A stretch of DNA of 61,140 bases, from contig JAFEBA010000086.1 in NCBI GenBank assembly GCA_018266105.1, positions 1 through 61,140 on the forward strand, in the 5' to 3' direction. This DNA comes from a bacterium (lineage in GTDB: Bacteria > Vulcanimicrobiota > Xenobia > Xenobiales > JADMJV01). Positions 52,135-61,109 of the stretch are shown here, in pieces (position 1 is the stretch's first letter; each line of letters starts with the position of its first letter). The notes below the pieces were generated by a model. The model did not search any database and was not told the origin of the DNA. It was given only the letters and a program-made list of their open reading frames with translations. The position numbers and the translations under genes are program-made.

Positions 52135-53093
52135 CTAGAATCATCACTCTCTGCGATCACGGATATGCGGGCGTCGACCAGGCCTGCCGCCATCTCCAAT
52201 TCAATACCGGTTTGACGCGGCATTTTACGTTGACTCAGTTTGACCCTCAGGGGCCGGAGTCTACCTTCGTTCTGCAGCATCTTAAAGAACTCGACCCTCC
52301 TCTCGTGCTTTTTTGCGGGGGCTGGAGCCATCTCTATGAGCGGTTTGCGCAGTCGTTACAAGTGCCGTTGGGCTTATGGGTCCAAAGTCCAGGAGGCCAA
52401 CTTGGACTGGGGGATGAGTTAGCCGGGCTCACCCGGGTGCTAAGGGACTCGAGACTGACCGTGCGACTCTGCAGTTCCCCCGGATTGTTGGTTTACCCTG
52501 GATTCCGACATCTGCCCAACACCTGCAGCAAGGGTATAAAGCTCTCATCCATTGCTCCGGGACCATCCCCCAACATAAGTTTGTTTTGCGGTCCCGGGGA
52601 GCGAGCCAGAAAAAACTTGGTCAACTGTCTGTTCGCGTTGGCCCGCTTGCCTCCCAACTATTTATTGCACCTGAACGGACTGTCAGAGGTCGCGGGTTTC
52701 AAAGAGCTGCTTTTCGACCTGGGTATACCCTTTCTCGACCACGGCTGGATTTCGTCTGAGCGCATGCCGAAGCTGCTGGATCAGATGGACCTGGGCTTAC
52801 AGATTTCCTTTTCGGAGTCCTTTGGATACCTGGTGACCGAGCATTTACTCAGGGGAATTCCCGTCCTGGGCTCCAGCATGGTTCCACCTCTCGATTGGCT
52901 CAAAAAGGAACTCCGCGAACCCATGCAGGTCATTCGCGCTGACGATCCAGAGGCGATTGCTGACCAGATCCAAGGTTTGTTATCCGATCGTGAGCGTTCT
53001 CGCTATCTGGCTCGGCAAGCGCGCCGACAAATTCTAAGCGCCAACCGCAAGCTAATCGGGTCTGCTCGTGAAGTTCTTCAGCAGTTGATCTGA
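52131..53093 (+). CDS. Glycosyltransferase-like protein (GT4 C-terminal half)
   Basis: 320 residues. The N-terminal half is divergent, with a lone VLFCGGWSHLYERFAQSL block. The C-terminal half has NISLFCGPGERARKNLVN and LDQMDLGLQISFSESFGYLVTEHLLRGIPVLGS, a typical donor-binding block of family-4-type glycosyltransferases with the conserved Glu in SFSESFG. It lacks a typical N-terminal GT signature, so it is called GT-like. The TTG at 52131 overlaps the PqqD stop by four bases, which decides the start; an earlier in-frame start would lie inside PqqD. Confidence 0.75.
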   Translation: MTRIITLCDHGYAGVDQACRHLQFNTGLTRHFTLTQFDPQGPESTFVLQHLKELDPPLVLFCGGWSHLYERFAQSLQVPLGLWVQSPGGQLGLGDELAGLTRVLRDSRLTVRLCSSPGLLVYPGFRHLPNTCSKGIKLSSIAPGPSPNISLFCGPGERARKNLVNCLFALARLPPNYLLHLNGLSEVAGFKELLFDLGIPFLDHGWISSERMPKLLDQMDLGLQISFSESFGYLVTEHLLRGIPVLGSSMVPPLDWLKKELREPMQVIRADDPEAIADQIQGLLSDRERSRYLARQARRQILSANRKLIGSAREVLQQLI

Positions 53094-55183
53094 TGAGAAT
53101 TCTTTATCTAAGTTCCAATCCAAACTATCTGGGGGGGGCCGCGCTCACCGACCAGGCGCTGGTGGCTCGGCTTAGAACGTTGGGGCACGCTTGTCAATTG
53201 ACTGATTATCGAGATTTCGATGACCTCCGCCGTCGCAGCCTGGACTTTGAGCCGGACCGTATCGTTTGCTCAGGCGATACCGTTTTCGATGCAGTGCGAC
53301 TCAGTAAACGCTACGGAATTCCTTGTCTGGCATACCTGCATAGCTACGAATACTGTCCGCCTCCTCGTTGGAAGGCCAGGCTTTGGTGTATGGGCAAGCC
53401 TCCTCGTCCTATCGAGCAGACCCGCTGGGCATTAGAACAGGCCGACGTCCTGGTGGCAAACAGTAACTACTTTCGGGACTACTTGCTACGCGTTCACGGA
53501 TTGAACTCTCGTGTCATCGAGCCGGCTTTCGAGCCCGAGAGATTTATGCTGGACCGGCCGAGGCGGGGGCGCTATGTGAGCGGGGTATGTGGCTTGCCAC
53601 ACAAGGGAGTTCGAATTTTTCTTGAGCTCGCTCGTGCTTTCCCGAATCTCCCTTTCCTGATGGTCGGGCCCGTCTTACCAAAATTTCGGCGGCTGCTGGA
53701 GTGTCTGCCGAACGTCAAGTTTCGCAGACTTGGTGACCCCCGCCGTTGGCTGGCTCAGACCAGGCTTTTGCTAGCACCTGCCCAATGGGCTGAGCCTTTT
53801 GGTCGAATGGCAGTTGAGGCCATGGCTAACGATATTCCGGTTCTTGCCAGTGGCTGCGGAGGCCTGGTCGAGATTTTAAATGGTGACTGCGTTCGTTCGT
53901 TTCGTTCGTCCATCGCCTGGCGTCGAGAGCTGGAGGCCGCCTTGAGTCGAAAGTTTTCAGAACATCTGGCAGGCAGAGTTCGTCACTTGATTTACCGTGA
54001 CTCTGGAGGGGCCATGGCTGATCTTCTTGCAGAGCTATCGCCGACCTCCCCTCGTAGAGTCGTGCATTGGCAAGGCGAAGCATCCACCCGGACGGCGCAT
54101 ATGGCGATAAACTCTCACTGGGGTGCTCGGCCCGCGCCACCCTGGTTGGCCCGAGATCTCACCATACACCACGATTATCGAGAGGACTTTGTTGGGCTTC
54201 AGCCTCCATCGGAGGGTCGATGGGTTGCAGTACGCACCTGGGACTTTGGCCGTTACCCTAGAAGCTGGGTGGAAAAGATTGAGCGTCAGTTTGACGAGTT
54301 ATGGGTCTATAGTCGATGGACGAAGCGCCAGGCCGTGGCCTCGGGAATCTCCGCTGCCCGAGTAAGAGTGCTCCCACCGGGTGTCGACCTGCAGCTGTTT
54401 AATCCCGCTGGTCCCGTCTATCCTTTGGCAACCGAGAAAACCCATCGGTTGCTCTTTCTGGGGGCGAGCATCTATCGCAAGGGGATTGACATTCTGTTGA
54501 AAGCTTACGCGCTGGCTTTCTCGCGAAGTGATGATGTCTGTCTGGTCATCAAAGACCGCGAAGCGGACGTCTTCTACTCCGGCCAGACTTACTCTCGTGA
54601 GATTGCCGAGTTTCAGTCAGACCCCTCACTCCCCGAGGTGGTCTATTTACCAACCTTTCTGAGCGATTTGGAATTGGCGTCCCTCTATCGCAGTTGCAAC
54701 GCTGCCGTATTCCCGTATCGAGCAGAAGGTTTTGCTTTGCCCATTCTTGAGGCAATGGCTGTCGGGCTTCCGGTGGTCGTGCCCGATCGGGGGCCCTGCT
54801 GGGATTATGTCCATAGGGACTGCAGCTATCCCGTGGCCTGCCGGCATTTGCGCATACCAGTTACGGGTCGATGGGTCTTCAATTCATTAGGAATGGCCGA
54901 AAGTCTGGAGCAAGTGGAGTTTTTGGAGACGGATCCGGAGGCATTGGCGCAAACCTTGCGGCGTCTCGTGGCAAATCCGGCAGACCTTTTGGGAAAGGGA
55001 ATGAAGGCACATATAAGAGCTCAGAACTGGTCTTGGGAGGCGAGCCGTCGGCGTCTGGAGGATGCCATCGCGAACCTGGAATTGAGAACGCTCCCGAGGA
55101 GAAATCGATTGGCCCGCGAGGAAGCTCAGCGCAGGCTGCGACTGCTTAGGGCCGCCCGGGTCTGGCTTACCGACGCAAAATGA
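53093..55183 (+). CDS. Double-domain glycosyltransferase (two GT4-like units)
   Basis: 696 residues with two GT-B units. The first (to about 320) starts MRILYLSSNPNYLGGAALTD, contains VANSNYFRDYLLR and ends with the AQWAEPFGRMAVEAMANDIPVLAS donor block. The second (about 335-640) has RDLTIHHDYREDF, ELWVYSRWTKRQAVASG, VLPPGVDLQLFNP, LLFLGASIYRKGIDILLKAY and the FPYRAEGFALPILEAMAVG block. A C-terminal Arg-rich helix follows. The ATG overlaps the upstream stop (TGATG), so it is translated from the same operon as PqqD. The 3' end overlaps the convergent second PqqD gene by 17 bp. Confidence 0.88.
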   Translation: MRILYLSSNPNYLGGAALTDQALVARLRTLGHACQLTDYRDFDDLRRRSLDFEPDRIVCSGDTVFDAVRLSKRYGIPCLAYLHSYEYCPPPRWKARLWCMGKPPRPIEQTRWALEQADVLVANSNYFRDYLLRVHGLNSRVIEPAFEPERFMLDRPRRGRYVSGVCGLPHKGVRIFLELARAFPNLPFLMVGPVLPKFRRLLECLPNVKFRRLGDPRRWLAQTRLLLAPAQWAEPFGRMAVEAMANDIPVLASGCGGLVEILNGDCVRSFRSSIAWRRELEAALSRKFSEHLAGRVRHLIYRDSGGAMADLLAELSPTSPRRVVHWQGEASTRTAHMAINSHWGARPAPPWLARDLTIHHDYREDFVGLQPPSEGRWVAVRTWDFGRYPRSWVEKIERQFDELWVYSRWTKRQAVASGISAARVRVLPPGVDLQLFNPAGPVYPLATEKTHRLLFLGASIYRKGIDILLKAYALAFSRSDDVCLVIKDREADVFYSGQTYSREIAEFQSDPSLPEVVYLPTFLSDLELASLYRSCNAAVFPYRAEGFALPILEAMAVGLPVVVPDRGPCWDYVHRDCSYPVACRHLRIPVTGRWVFNSLGMAESLEQVEFLETDPEALAQTLRRLVANPADLLGKGMKAHIRAQNWSWEASRRRLEDAIANLELRTLPRRNRLAREEAQRRLRLLRAARVWLTDAK

Positions 55184-55439
55184 TCAAACCTTCGGATACA
55201 AGTTCCTGGAGCAGGCGTTCGATGTCCTTCGCAATCGAACTTTCTGGAATATGGTAGGCTTGAGAGACGGACTGAACGGCCTGCTCCAATGTGGCTGGCC
55301 CTTCCTGGAGCAGCTTCCAAACGACTGTAGCGGAAGCGTTCAGGTTGTAGTAATGGGTGGTATCGATATTTACGAGTACAGCTTCGTCATCTAGAATGCT
55401 GGCAGTCACACGCTCGGAATCAATGCAGAACTGTTCCAC
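55167..55439 (-). CDS. Second PqqD-like protein
   Basis: 90 residues: MEQFCIDSERVTASILDDEA, then VLVNIDTTHYYNLNASATVV with the family turn, WKLLQEGP, and a helical end (QAYHIPESSIAKDIERLLQEL). It is a paralogue of the 51859 product but more divergent, and it lies on the opposite strand. If the first binds the peptide, this one may bind another leader or take part in a different complex. No RiPP precursor gene is visible next to it. Divergent from the 55499 gene. Confidence 0.85.
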   Translation of the reverse strand: MEQFCIDSERVTASILDDEAVLVNIDTTHYYNLNASATVVWKLLQEGPATLEQAVQSVSQAYHIPESSIAKDIERLLQELVSEGLIILRR

Positions 55440-55498
55440 GCTGGCCGGATACGACGTTCGCTCCAGGATTCCCCGAGATTCACTGAGAAAAGTCCGGT

Positions 55499-55819
55499 AT
55501 GGACAAGCTGCTGTTTTTCACCTGGCTCTTGCTGGCCTTCGGTGGGGCCTTCTATTTCATGCAGCCGGCGCCTGAGTCCGAAACGAAGACTCCCGTATCC
55601 TTTGGCCCCCCTCCTGCCCTCGAAGGTGGTCCATCTAATGGCTCGGTCGGGACTTTGCTTCAAACCAAGGTTTGGACAACAGATGAACTCGATAAATTTG
55701 TTCTTACGCATCGAAATGAGATCGAGTTCGTCAGCTCCGACTATCTTCGTTGGAGAAACTGGACAGCTGAAAAAATGTCGGGCGGCAAGTGGCTCTGCAG
55801 CGAGTACCGGAACCAGTGA
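55499..55819 (+). CDS. Small membrane-anchored protein of unknown function
   Basis: 106 residues. An N-terminal helix (MDKLLFFTWLLLAFGGAFYF) acts as an anchor or signal. Then come a Pro/Ser-rich linker and a compact domain (VWTTDELDKFVLTHRNEIEF, LRWRNWTAEKMSGGKWL). I recognise no family. It is divergent from the second PqqD gene (59 bp) and overlaps the acyl carrier protein gene by four bases (GTGA), so the two are coupled. Confidence 0.6.
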   Translation: MDKLLFFTWLLLAFGGAFYFMQPAPESETKTPVSFGPPPALEGGPSNGSVGTLLQTKVWTTDELDKFVLTHRNEIEFVSSDYLRWRNWTAEKMSGGKWLCSEYRNQ

Positions 55820-56034
55820 AGCGTTTGAGGGAGATTTTGCAGGATTACTGTGATCCAGACTGCGTCTCGGACGATGCCCCCCTTGGCGATTTTCTGGATT
55901 CGATCAAGCTCCTGGATTTTTTGCTGACCTGTGAGACCGAGTTTTCGATGCCTCTAACCGAACCGCTGCTCAGTTCGGGAAACCCCGTCACTCTGGGGGC
56001 ATTGCAGCTCTATCTAGCCGACTCCAAAGCCTGA
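55816..56034 (+). CDS. Acyl carrier protein-like protein
   Basis: 72 residues with the four-helix ACP plan and a modification site reading LGDFLDSIKLLDFL, where Ser in the DS pair would carry phosphopantetheine. The usual LGxDSL is thus slightly altered. Such stand-alone carriers feed acyl or aminoacyl groups into glycan decoration and peptide assembly. I chose GTG 55816 over an upstream GTG because it overlaps the preceding stop (GTGA). It overlaps the convergent acyltransferase-like gene by 47 bp. Confidence 0.78.
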   Translation: MKRLREILQDYCDPDCVSDDAPLGDFLDSIKLLDFLLTCETEFSMPLTEPLLSSGNPVTLGALQLYLADSKA

Positions 56035-56815
56035 CTTCTGGTAGATCCTCGGGATAACGCCTGGTCATTTCTGATATCCAATTCCCAAGGTCTGATACCT
56101 GGCTTAGCTTGGGACCCAGCTGAATTTGCGGATTTCCGAGCGGCTGCTCCAGTGCGATCAGAGGAAATAGCCCGGCTTGGGTGCGTTTGAGCAGGAGCTT
56201 GAGAGCAGGATTGATCGGCAGTTGGCCGCCTAAATACTCCACCGAGTCCGGTTTGCCCCAGGCCGCATCCGCCATGACCAGGACGACTTTTCCGGAGGCA
56301 AGAGCCTGGTAGGCCTTATAGAGTAAAAGACTGTGTCGCGAGACAGGTTCTGCGGAGTCGAGGTAAGCGATCTCAAGGTTGGCAAAGTTTCCCGGTCGCG
56401 TCCCCTCGCCGAGCAATGCCAAAGTTGGATGTCCCCATCCAATCAGCGCTTCGAGCAAAAGGTAGCTGGGTCCATAGTGCCAGCCTGCGAATAGAACGGG
56501 TTGGCGGTGACGGATGCACTCGTCCAGTTCCGGCGTGGTCAGCCAGCGGACGTCGCTTTTCTGAGCACCGAGGCCGTATGCCAGCTGATAGTGTCGATAG
56601 TATTGTGCACGCAGTTTGCGCCGATACATGCCAAGGCTCACGGCGGCCAGTTCAGCCGAGCAAAGCTCGGGAAAGAGTCTGGCTAGGGCCGCCTGGCGCT
56701 GACGGGTGTGGAGCCAGTCCAGGAGGTCAGCCTGAAAGTCACAGCTCTTTATGGCCAATCTTCTTGGTAGGCAGGCCAGGAATCTGCCGAAGCGATACTT
56801 GAGAAAACTCTTCAA
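55988..56815 (-). CDS. LpxL/HtrB-like acyltransferase-fold protein
   Basis: 275 residues matching the lysophospholipid/lipid A acyltransferase family in order: a membrane-associated start (MKSFLKYRFGRFLACLPRRLA), an FAGWHYGPSYLLLEAL block at the catalytic site, GEGTRPGNF, VVLVMADAAWGKPD, and INPALKLLLKRTQAGLFPLIAL. The family motif is HX4(D/E); here His is followed four residues later by Tyr, so catalysis may differ or be lost. TTG 56815 overlaps the GT2 stop (TTGA), deciding the start. It is convergent with the ACP gene, a natural acyl donor for such an enzyme. Confidence 0.72.
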   Translation of the reverse strand: MKSFLKYRFGRFLACLPRRLAIKSCDFQADLLDWLHTRQRQAALARLFPELCSAELAAVSLGMYRRKLRAQYYRHYQLAYGLGAQKSDVRWLTTPELDECIRHRQPVLFAGWHYGPSYLLLEALIGWGHPTLALLGEGTRPGNFANLEIAYLDSAEPVSRHSLLLYKAYQALASGKVVLVMADAAWGKPDSVEYLGGQLPINPALKLLLKRTQAGLFPLIALEQPLGNPQIQLGPKLSQVSDLGNWISEMTRRYPEDLPEVRLWSRLDRAAMPPE

Positions 56816-57780
56816 CGAATCAAGCGACTCAACCAACTGCGCCACCTGAGATGTTGGAACTTCAGCCAGCCCCACCAGCTTCTCATCGAGCGAGAAACAG
56901 ACCGACCGCGACGGAGCTCAAGTAGAGAATAGCGTCTCAGCTCTGGTGAGGGCCAGGAGAGCTGGCTCAGCCGGCTTCGAAATAGCTCTTCGTCCTGAGT
57001 CAGGAAGGCAGGGTCGGATACGAGGTGGACGCCAGCGTCGCTCTTCTTGACTTGCCTTGACCCTCCATCTGGAGAATAGAGATGCCAGGCGCGGGCCTCG
57101 GTCGTCACCACGAGCGTGTAGCCGGCTGCTCGCCAGCGCGCACACATGTCGGATTCCTCACGGTGCGCCTGGGCCGAATATCCCGATACGGCCCAACCTC
57201 CCACCTCCATCGCTGCCGAGCGACGGTAGCAAAGGCTATGTCCGAGCAGACTCTCTACCTCCAGGACTTCGGACTGATGGTAGGGGTGACCCTGTAGTCT
57301 CCAGGTCGGCTCTTTCGCCTGAGGGAGCCAGTCGGGCCTCATTAAACAGAGTTCCAGGTCCCGGGGGGCAAGCTGCGGCTCAGCTATAGTGCCTCCCACG
57401 GCGGCTAGTTTCGTGTGAGAGAGTAGACGAAAGGGCTCCAGCAGCAACTCCAGGTAGTTTGGTCTCAAGACCACGTCGTCATCGATCCGCACGATAAATT
57501 CGATGTGCTCCGGAACGGCTTCCATTGTCTTTTGATGCCGCTCCCAACCCTGGCCCCGGGAGATAATTCGAACCTCGTGTCCCAGAGTTTGAATCCCTCT
57601 GAGCAGGTCGTTGATCACATTCACGGTCTGGCAGGGAGACTCGCTCTGGTCATTCAGGACAAGCATCCAATGCGGATAGCTCTGGTGCGCCAGCGAGGCT
57701 AGCAAAGCAGTCAAATAGCCTGGCCGGTTTTTGGTCGGAATTGTGATTGCGACGGGCTCGTTCGGTTCTGGCGGACGCAT
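56812..57780 (-). CDS. Family 2 glycosyltransferase
   Basis: GT2 (GT-A fold) features: AITIPTKNRPGYLTALLASL at the start, HWMLVLNDQSES, FIVRIDDDVVLRPNYLELLL with the metal-binding DDD, and a catalytic-region block HSLCYRRSAAMEVGGWAVSG followed by REESDMCARW, where the ED pair lies. It transfers a sugar from a nucleotide donor. ATG 57780 is used because the frame's earlier ATG at 57918 would overlap fliI by 95 bp; residues between read plausibly, so the start is unsure. Last but one gene of the minus-strand unit fliI-GT2-acyltransferase. Confidence 0.85.
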   Translation of the reverse strand: MRPPEPNEPVAITIPTKNRPGYLTALLASLAHQSYPHWMLVLNDQSESPCQTVNVINDLLRGIQTLGHEVRIISRGQGWERHQKTMEAVPEHIEFIVRIDDDVVLRPNYLELLLEPFRLLSHTKLAAVGGTIAEPQLAPRDLELCLMRPDWLPQAKEPTWRLQGHPYHQSEVLEVESLLGHSLCYRRSAAMEVGGWAVSGYSAQAHREESDMCARWRAAGYTLVVTTEARAWHLYSPDGGSRQVKKSDAGVHLVSDPAFLTQDEELFRSRLSQLSWPSPELRRYSLLELRRGRSVSRSMRSWWGWLKFQHLRWRSWLSRLIR

Positions 57781-57823
57781 TGTTGGCAGAGCTGTTCGCA
57801 GCAGGGCCTTGTGTCGCCTGCGC

Positions 57824-59146
57824 TCAGCCGGACTGATGGGCCTGGATACAAAGTTGTAGATAATGCTGAGTGGTTTCGAAGGGGGAGTATTCCTCGAATT
57901 CTTGCTTGAGAAAGACATCGATGAGGGGCTTGGTGTCCACGGCCCGGTCCAGTTCGGCGGAGTTCCCGCGTTGATAAGCTCCTAGCTGGATCAATTCTTT
58001 ATTTTCTTTGTAGATTGCCATCATGCTGCGCATCTGACGTGCCAGGTCGCGATGCTCGGGAGTGGCTAACTGATTCATCAGACGACTCACGCTGCTGAGG
58101 ATGTCCAGAGCCGGATAGTGGTTTTGGTGGGCCAGTGCTCGTGAGAGCACCATGTGGCCATCCAGGATGCCGCGTACGGTATCGGCAATGGGTTCATTCA
58201 TGTCGTCGCCTTCCACGAGGGTGGTATAGATGGCGGTAATGGAACCGTCCCTGGAGCAGCCAGAGCGCTCCAGTAGTTTGGGAAGCAAGGCGAAGACGGA
58301 GGGTGTGTAACCGCGACTGGTAGGGGGTTCGCCAGCAGCCAGTCCGATTTCGCGCTGAGCCATGGCCACACGCGTGACCGAGTCCATCAATAGCAAGACG
58401 TCTTCCCCCTGGTCGCGGAAGGCTTCGGCGATAGCGGTGGCCACCATGGCGGCTTTGACCCGAAGCAGAGGCGATTGGTCGGAGGTGGCCGCCACAACGA
58501 CCGATCGGGCCATACCTTCTTCCCCCAGAGCGTGTTCTACGAACTCCCTGACTTCCCGTCCTCGCTCACCAACCAGGGCGATGACGTTAATCGAGGCCGA
58601 GCTGCGGCGGGCGATCATTCCCATCAGGGTACTCTTGCCCACCCCGGAACCGGCAAAGAGGCCCACTCGCTGGCCTCGACCCAGCGTGAGCAGCGAGTCG
58701 ATGGCACGCACGCCTGTCACGAACTGGGTGTTGATGGTCTGTCGTTCCAGCGCATTCGGGGGGGCTGACTCCAGCGGAATTTTCTTGAGTGGGGGAGGCA
58801 TGGGCTTGCCATCCATGGGCCTGCCCATCGCATCCAGGATACGGCCCTTCAGGTCGGGCGAAAAGTCGATGCTGAGGCTGGAAACCGAGCGACGCACCGG
58901 ACTTCCGAGGGCCACGCCGGCGGGTGAACCCATGGGCATCAAAAGAGCCTTCTTTTCGCGAAAGCCAACCACCTCACAGGTAAGCGGCTGTCCGTGTTGG
59001 GTCTCCACCAGCAAAATGTCCCCTACGCAGCAGGCGGGACCGCAGGTTTCGATCAGGGTGCCCACGACCTGATCCACTCGCCCCTTTGCGGGGTAAGGCT
59101 CAAATTTGTCCAGACGCTGGCTCAGGTCATTGAATGTCTCATCCAT
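57824..59146 (-). CDS. fliI: Flagellar type III export ATPase
   Basis: FliI forms a hexamer at the flagellar export gate and energises delivery of flagellin and other exported subunits. Blocks: an F1-like N-terminal beta-barrel, Walker A AGSGVGKS (165-172), the family GERGREVREF, Walker B VLLLMDSVTR, and DMNEPIADTVRGILDGHMVLSR. At 440 residues it is a typical FliI; YscN-type injectisome ATPases look alike, but the flagellin gene next door supports the flagellar call. Divergent from the flagellin promoter. Confidence 0.93.
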   Translation of the reverse strand: MDETFNDLSQRLDKFEPYPAKGRVDQVVGTLIETCGPACCVGDILLVETQHGQPLTCEVVGFREKKALLMPMGSPAGVALGSPVRRSVSSLSIDFSPDLKGRILDAMGRPMDGKPMPPPLKKIPLESAPPNALERQTINTQFVTGVRAIDSLLTLGRGQRVGLFAGSGVGKSTLMGMIARRSSASINVIALVGERGREVREFVEHALGEEGMARSVVVAATSDQSPLLRVKAAMVATAIAEAFRDQGEDVLLLMDSVTRVAMAQREIGLAAGEPPTSRGYTPSVFALLPKLLERSGCSRDGSITAIYTTLVEGDDMNEPIADTVRGILDGHMVLSRALAHQNHYPALDILSSVSRLMNQLATPEHRDLARQMRSMMAIYKENKELIQLGAYQRGNSAELDRAVDTKPLIDVFLKQEFEEYSPFETTQHYLQLCIQAHQSG

Positions 59147-59187
59147 GCTAGAGCACTTATCGACAGGTTGGCCAAAAACTTAACCCC

Positions 59188-59214
59188 TTAAGTCCTTCAT
59201 TTTGGGGCCGATAG
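59188..59214 (+). promoter_or_regulatory. Sigma-28 (FliA) promoter of the flagellin gene
   Basis: TTAAGTCC (59188-59195), 11 bases, then GCCGATAG (59207-59214) matches the FliA consensus TAAAGTTT-N11-GCCGATAA, and lies 55 bp before the ATG. A GTGTCGACAC palindrome near 59222 falls at the start of the transcript. Confidence 0.85.
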
Positions 59215-59269
59215 CTCAAATGTGTCGACACGGAAGTCGGCCGTAAGCATCAAGGAGGATTTAACCACC

Positions 59270-61099
59270 ATGGGACTTCGCATTAACCAGAACCTGAGCG
59301 CCCAGACTGCTCTCAGCTACGTTCGCAGCAACGACTCGGGACTCAACAAGGCCATCGAGCGCTTGAGTTCCGGTCTGCGCATCGTGCGCGGCGCCGACGA
59401 CCCGGCCGGCCTGATCATCTCGGAAAAATACCGAGCTCAGGTCGAAGGCTTGGGACAGGCTATGAATAACGCCAAGGATGGCGTGAACATGGTACAGACG
59501 GCTGAAGGCTCTCTGGACGAAGTAAGCTCGATTCTGCGCAACGTCCGCAATCTGGCGCTGCACGCAGCCAATACCGGGCCTAACGACACCGAGGCTTTGA
59601 AAGCTGACCAGCAACAGATCAAGGCTGCTTTGCAGACCCTTGACCGCATCGCCGGAACGACTCAATTCGGTTCCAAGAAGGTGTTGGACGGTTCGTCCGG
59701 CACCCAGGCCACCGTGACCAATGCCAACGTGCAGTTTGTTAGCGGCACCGAGGCGACCAAGTCCAACACTTATGCGGTCAACATTACGACCGCCGCAGTG
59801 CGCGGCAAGGTTACATCCAACGACGGCGCCGCCACTGCAGGTCGCACTGTGGCTGATTTTACCGGAAGCGCTTCCGGTAGCGGCACCTCGGCTGCGGGCG
59901 GTTCGATCACGATTGGTGGCGCACTGGCCAACGGCGGCGCGGGAATTACCGTGAACATCGCTACCGGTGACGATCTGGCTGCAGCCGTGACCAAGATCAA
60001 TGCCGACGCTAACGTTAAGGCTTCTGGCCTGACCGCCTCAGTCTCCAGCGGTAAGCTGAAGATTACCAGCGACCGTCTGAGTGGCGGCGGCAGCGACCTG
60101 ACCGTCAAGACCGATAGTGCCGACACCAAGGGTGTTATCGGCGTGGACAATGCTGCTGCCGAGCAGGCGACCACTGCGGCCGCCAACGGTGCCAGCAAGC
60201 TGCAGAAGGACGAGTTGCTCACCTTCTCCAACGGCACCAACACCGTCAACGTGGCTCTGACCGCCGGCAGCACTCTGTCGGCTGCGGTTTCTGCCATCAA
60301 CAACGCCAATAAGACTGCCGGTATCAAGGTAACGGCAAGCTACAATTCGACCAACAACACCTTCGAATTGACCAATGATGAGTATGGCTCATCCACCTCG
60401 GTCAACAACACCTTCAGCTCCAACCAGTCGGGTGCAGGTAGCACCGGCCTGGCGGCTGCGGCCGGAACCAGCTACAACATCGCCGCTGCCAATGCAGGCG
60501 GCACGGCTGGCGCGGACGTGGCCGGCACCATCGGCGGCGCCGCCGCAACCGGTAAGGGCCAGTTCCTGACCGGTAACGCGGGCACCGACGCCGAAGGTCT
60601 GCAACTGCGCGTGACCGCTACCAGCACCGGCGCGATGGGTACGACCACCGTGGCCAACAACTCGTTGAAGTTCCAAATCGGCGCTTTCACCGAGCAAACC
60701 GTCAATCTGTCCATCGACTCGGTCTCTTCAGCCCGCCTGGGCACGGCTGCCACTGGCACCAAGTCGATGACGCAGGTGAATCTGGCCAGTATCGACGTCA
60801 GTGATGTCTCCGGCGACGGTGCTCAGGACGCCCTCAAGGTCATTGACTCGGCCATCAGCCAGGTCAGCACCCTGCGCGCCAAGATCGGTTCGTTCCAAAA
60901 GGACGTTCTCGAAAGCACGCAGCGCAACTTGAGCGTCGCCCAACAGAACATCCGCAACTCGGAATCCAACATCCGCGACGCCGACTTCGCCGAAGAAATG
61001 CTGAATTTCTCGCGCGGACAAATCCTGTCGCAGACCGGCTTCTCGATGTTGACTCAGGCCAACCAGTCGGCCCAACAGGTCCTCAAACTGTTCGGTTAG
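59270..61099 (+). CDS. fliC: Flagellin
   Basis: 609 residues, the filament subunit. Conserved D0/D1 N-terminal helices (INQNLSAQTALSYVR, LNKAIERLSSGLRI, then ADDPAGLIISEKYRAQVEG) and the C-terminal mirror (ALKVIDSAISQVSTLRAKIG, then LSVAQQNIRNSESNIRDADF and ending VLKLFG). The middle (about 170-490) is a variable surface region rich in Ala/Thr/Ser, with a hook-IN-type block (about 215-275, INADANVKASGLTASVSSG). The ATG has AAGGAGGA upstream. The many exposed Ser/Thr are possible glycosylation sites, notable beside a glycosyltransferase island. Confidence 0.97.
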   Translation: MGLRINQNLSAQTALSYVRSNDSGLNKAIERLSSGLRIVRGADDPAGLIISEKYRAQVEGLGQAMNNAKDGVNMVQTAEGSLDEVSSILRNVRNLALHAANTGPNDTEALKADQQQIKAALQTLDRIAGTTQFGSKKVLDGSSGTQATVTNANVQFVSGTEATKSNTYAVNITTAAVRGKVTSNDGAATAGRTVADFTGSASGSGTSAAGGSITIGGALANGGAGITVNIATGDDLAAAVTKINADANVKASGLTASVSSGKLKITSDRLSGGGSDLTVKTDSADTKGVIGVDNAAAEQATTAAANGASKLQKDELLTFSNGTNTVNVALTAGSTLSAAVSAINNANKTAGIKVTASYNSTNNTFELTNDEYGSSTSVNNTFSSNQSGAGSTGLAAAAGTSYNIAAANAGGTAGADVAGTIGGAAATGKGQFLTGNAGTDAEGLQLRVTATSTGAMGTTTVANNSLKFQIGAFTEQTVNLSIDSVSSARLGTAATGTKSMTQVNLASIDVSDVSGDGAQDALKVIDSAISQVSTLRAKIGSFQKDVLESTQRNLSVAQQNIRNSESNIRDADFAEEMLNFSRGQILSQTGFSMLTQANQSAQQVLKLFG

Positions 61100-61109
61100 C
61101 CCGGGGGTC

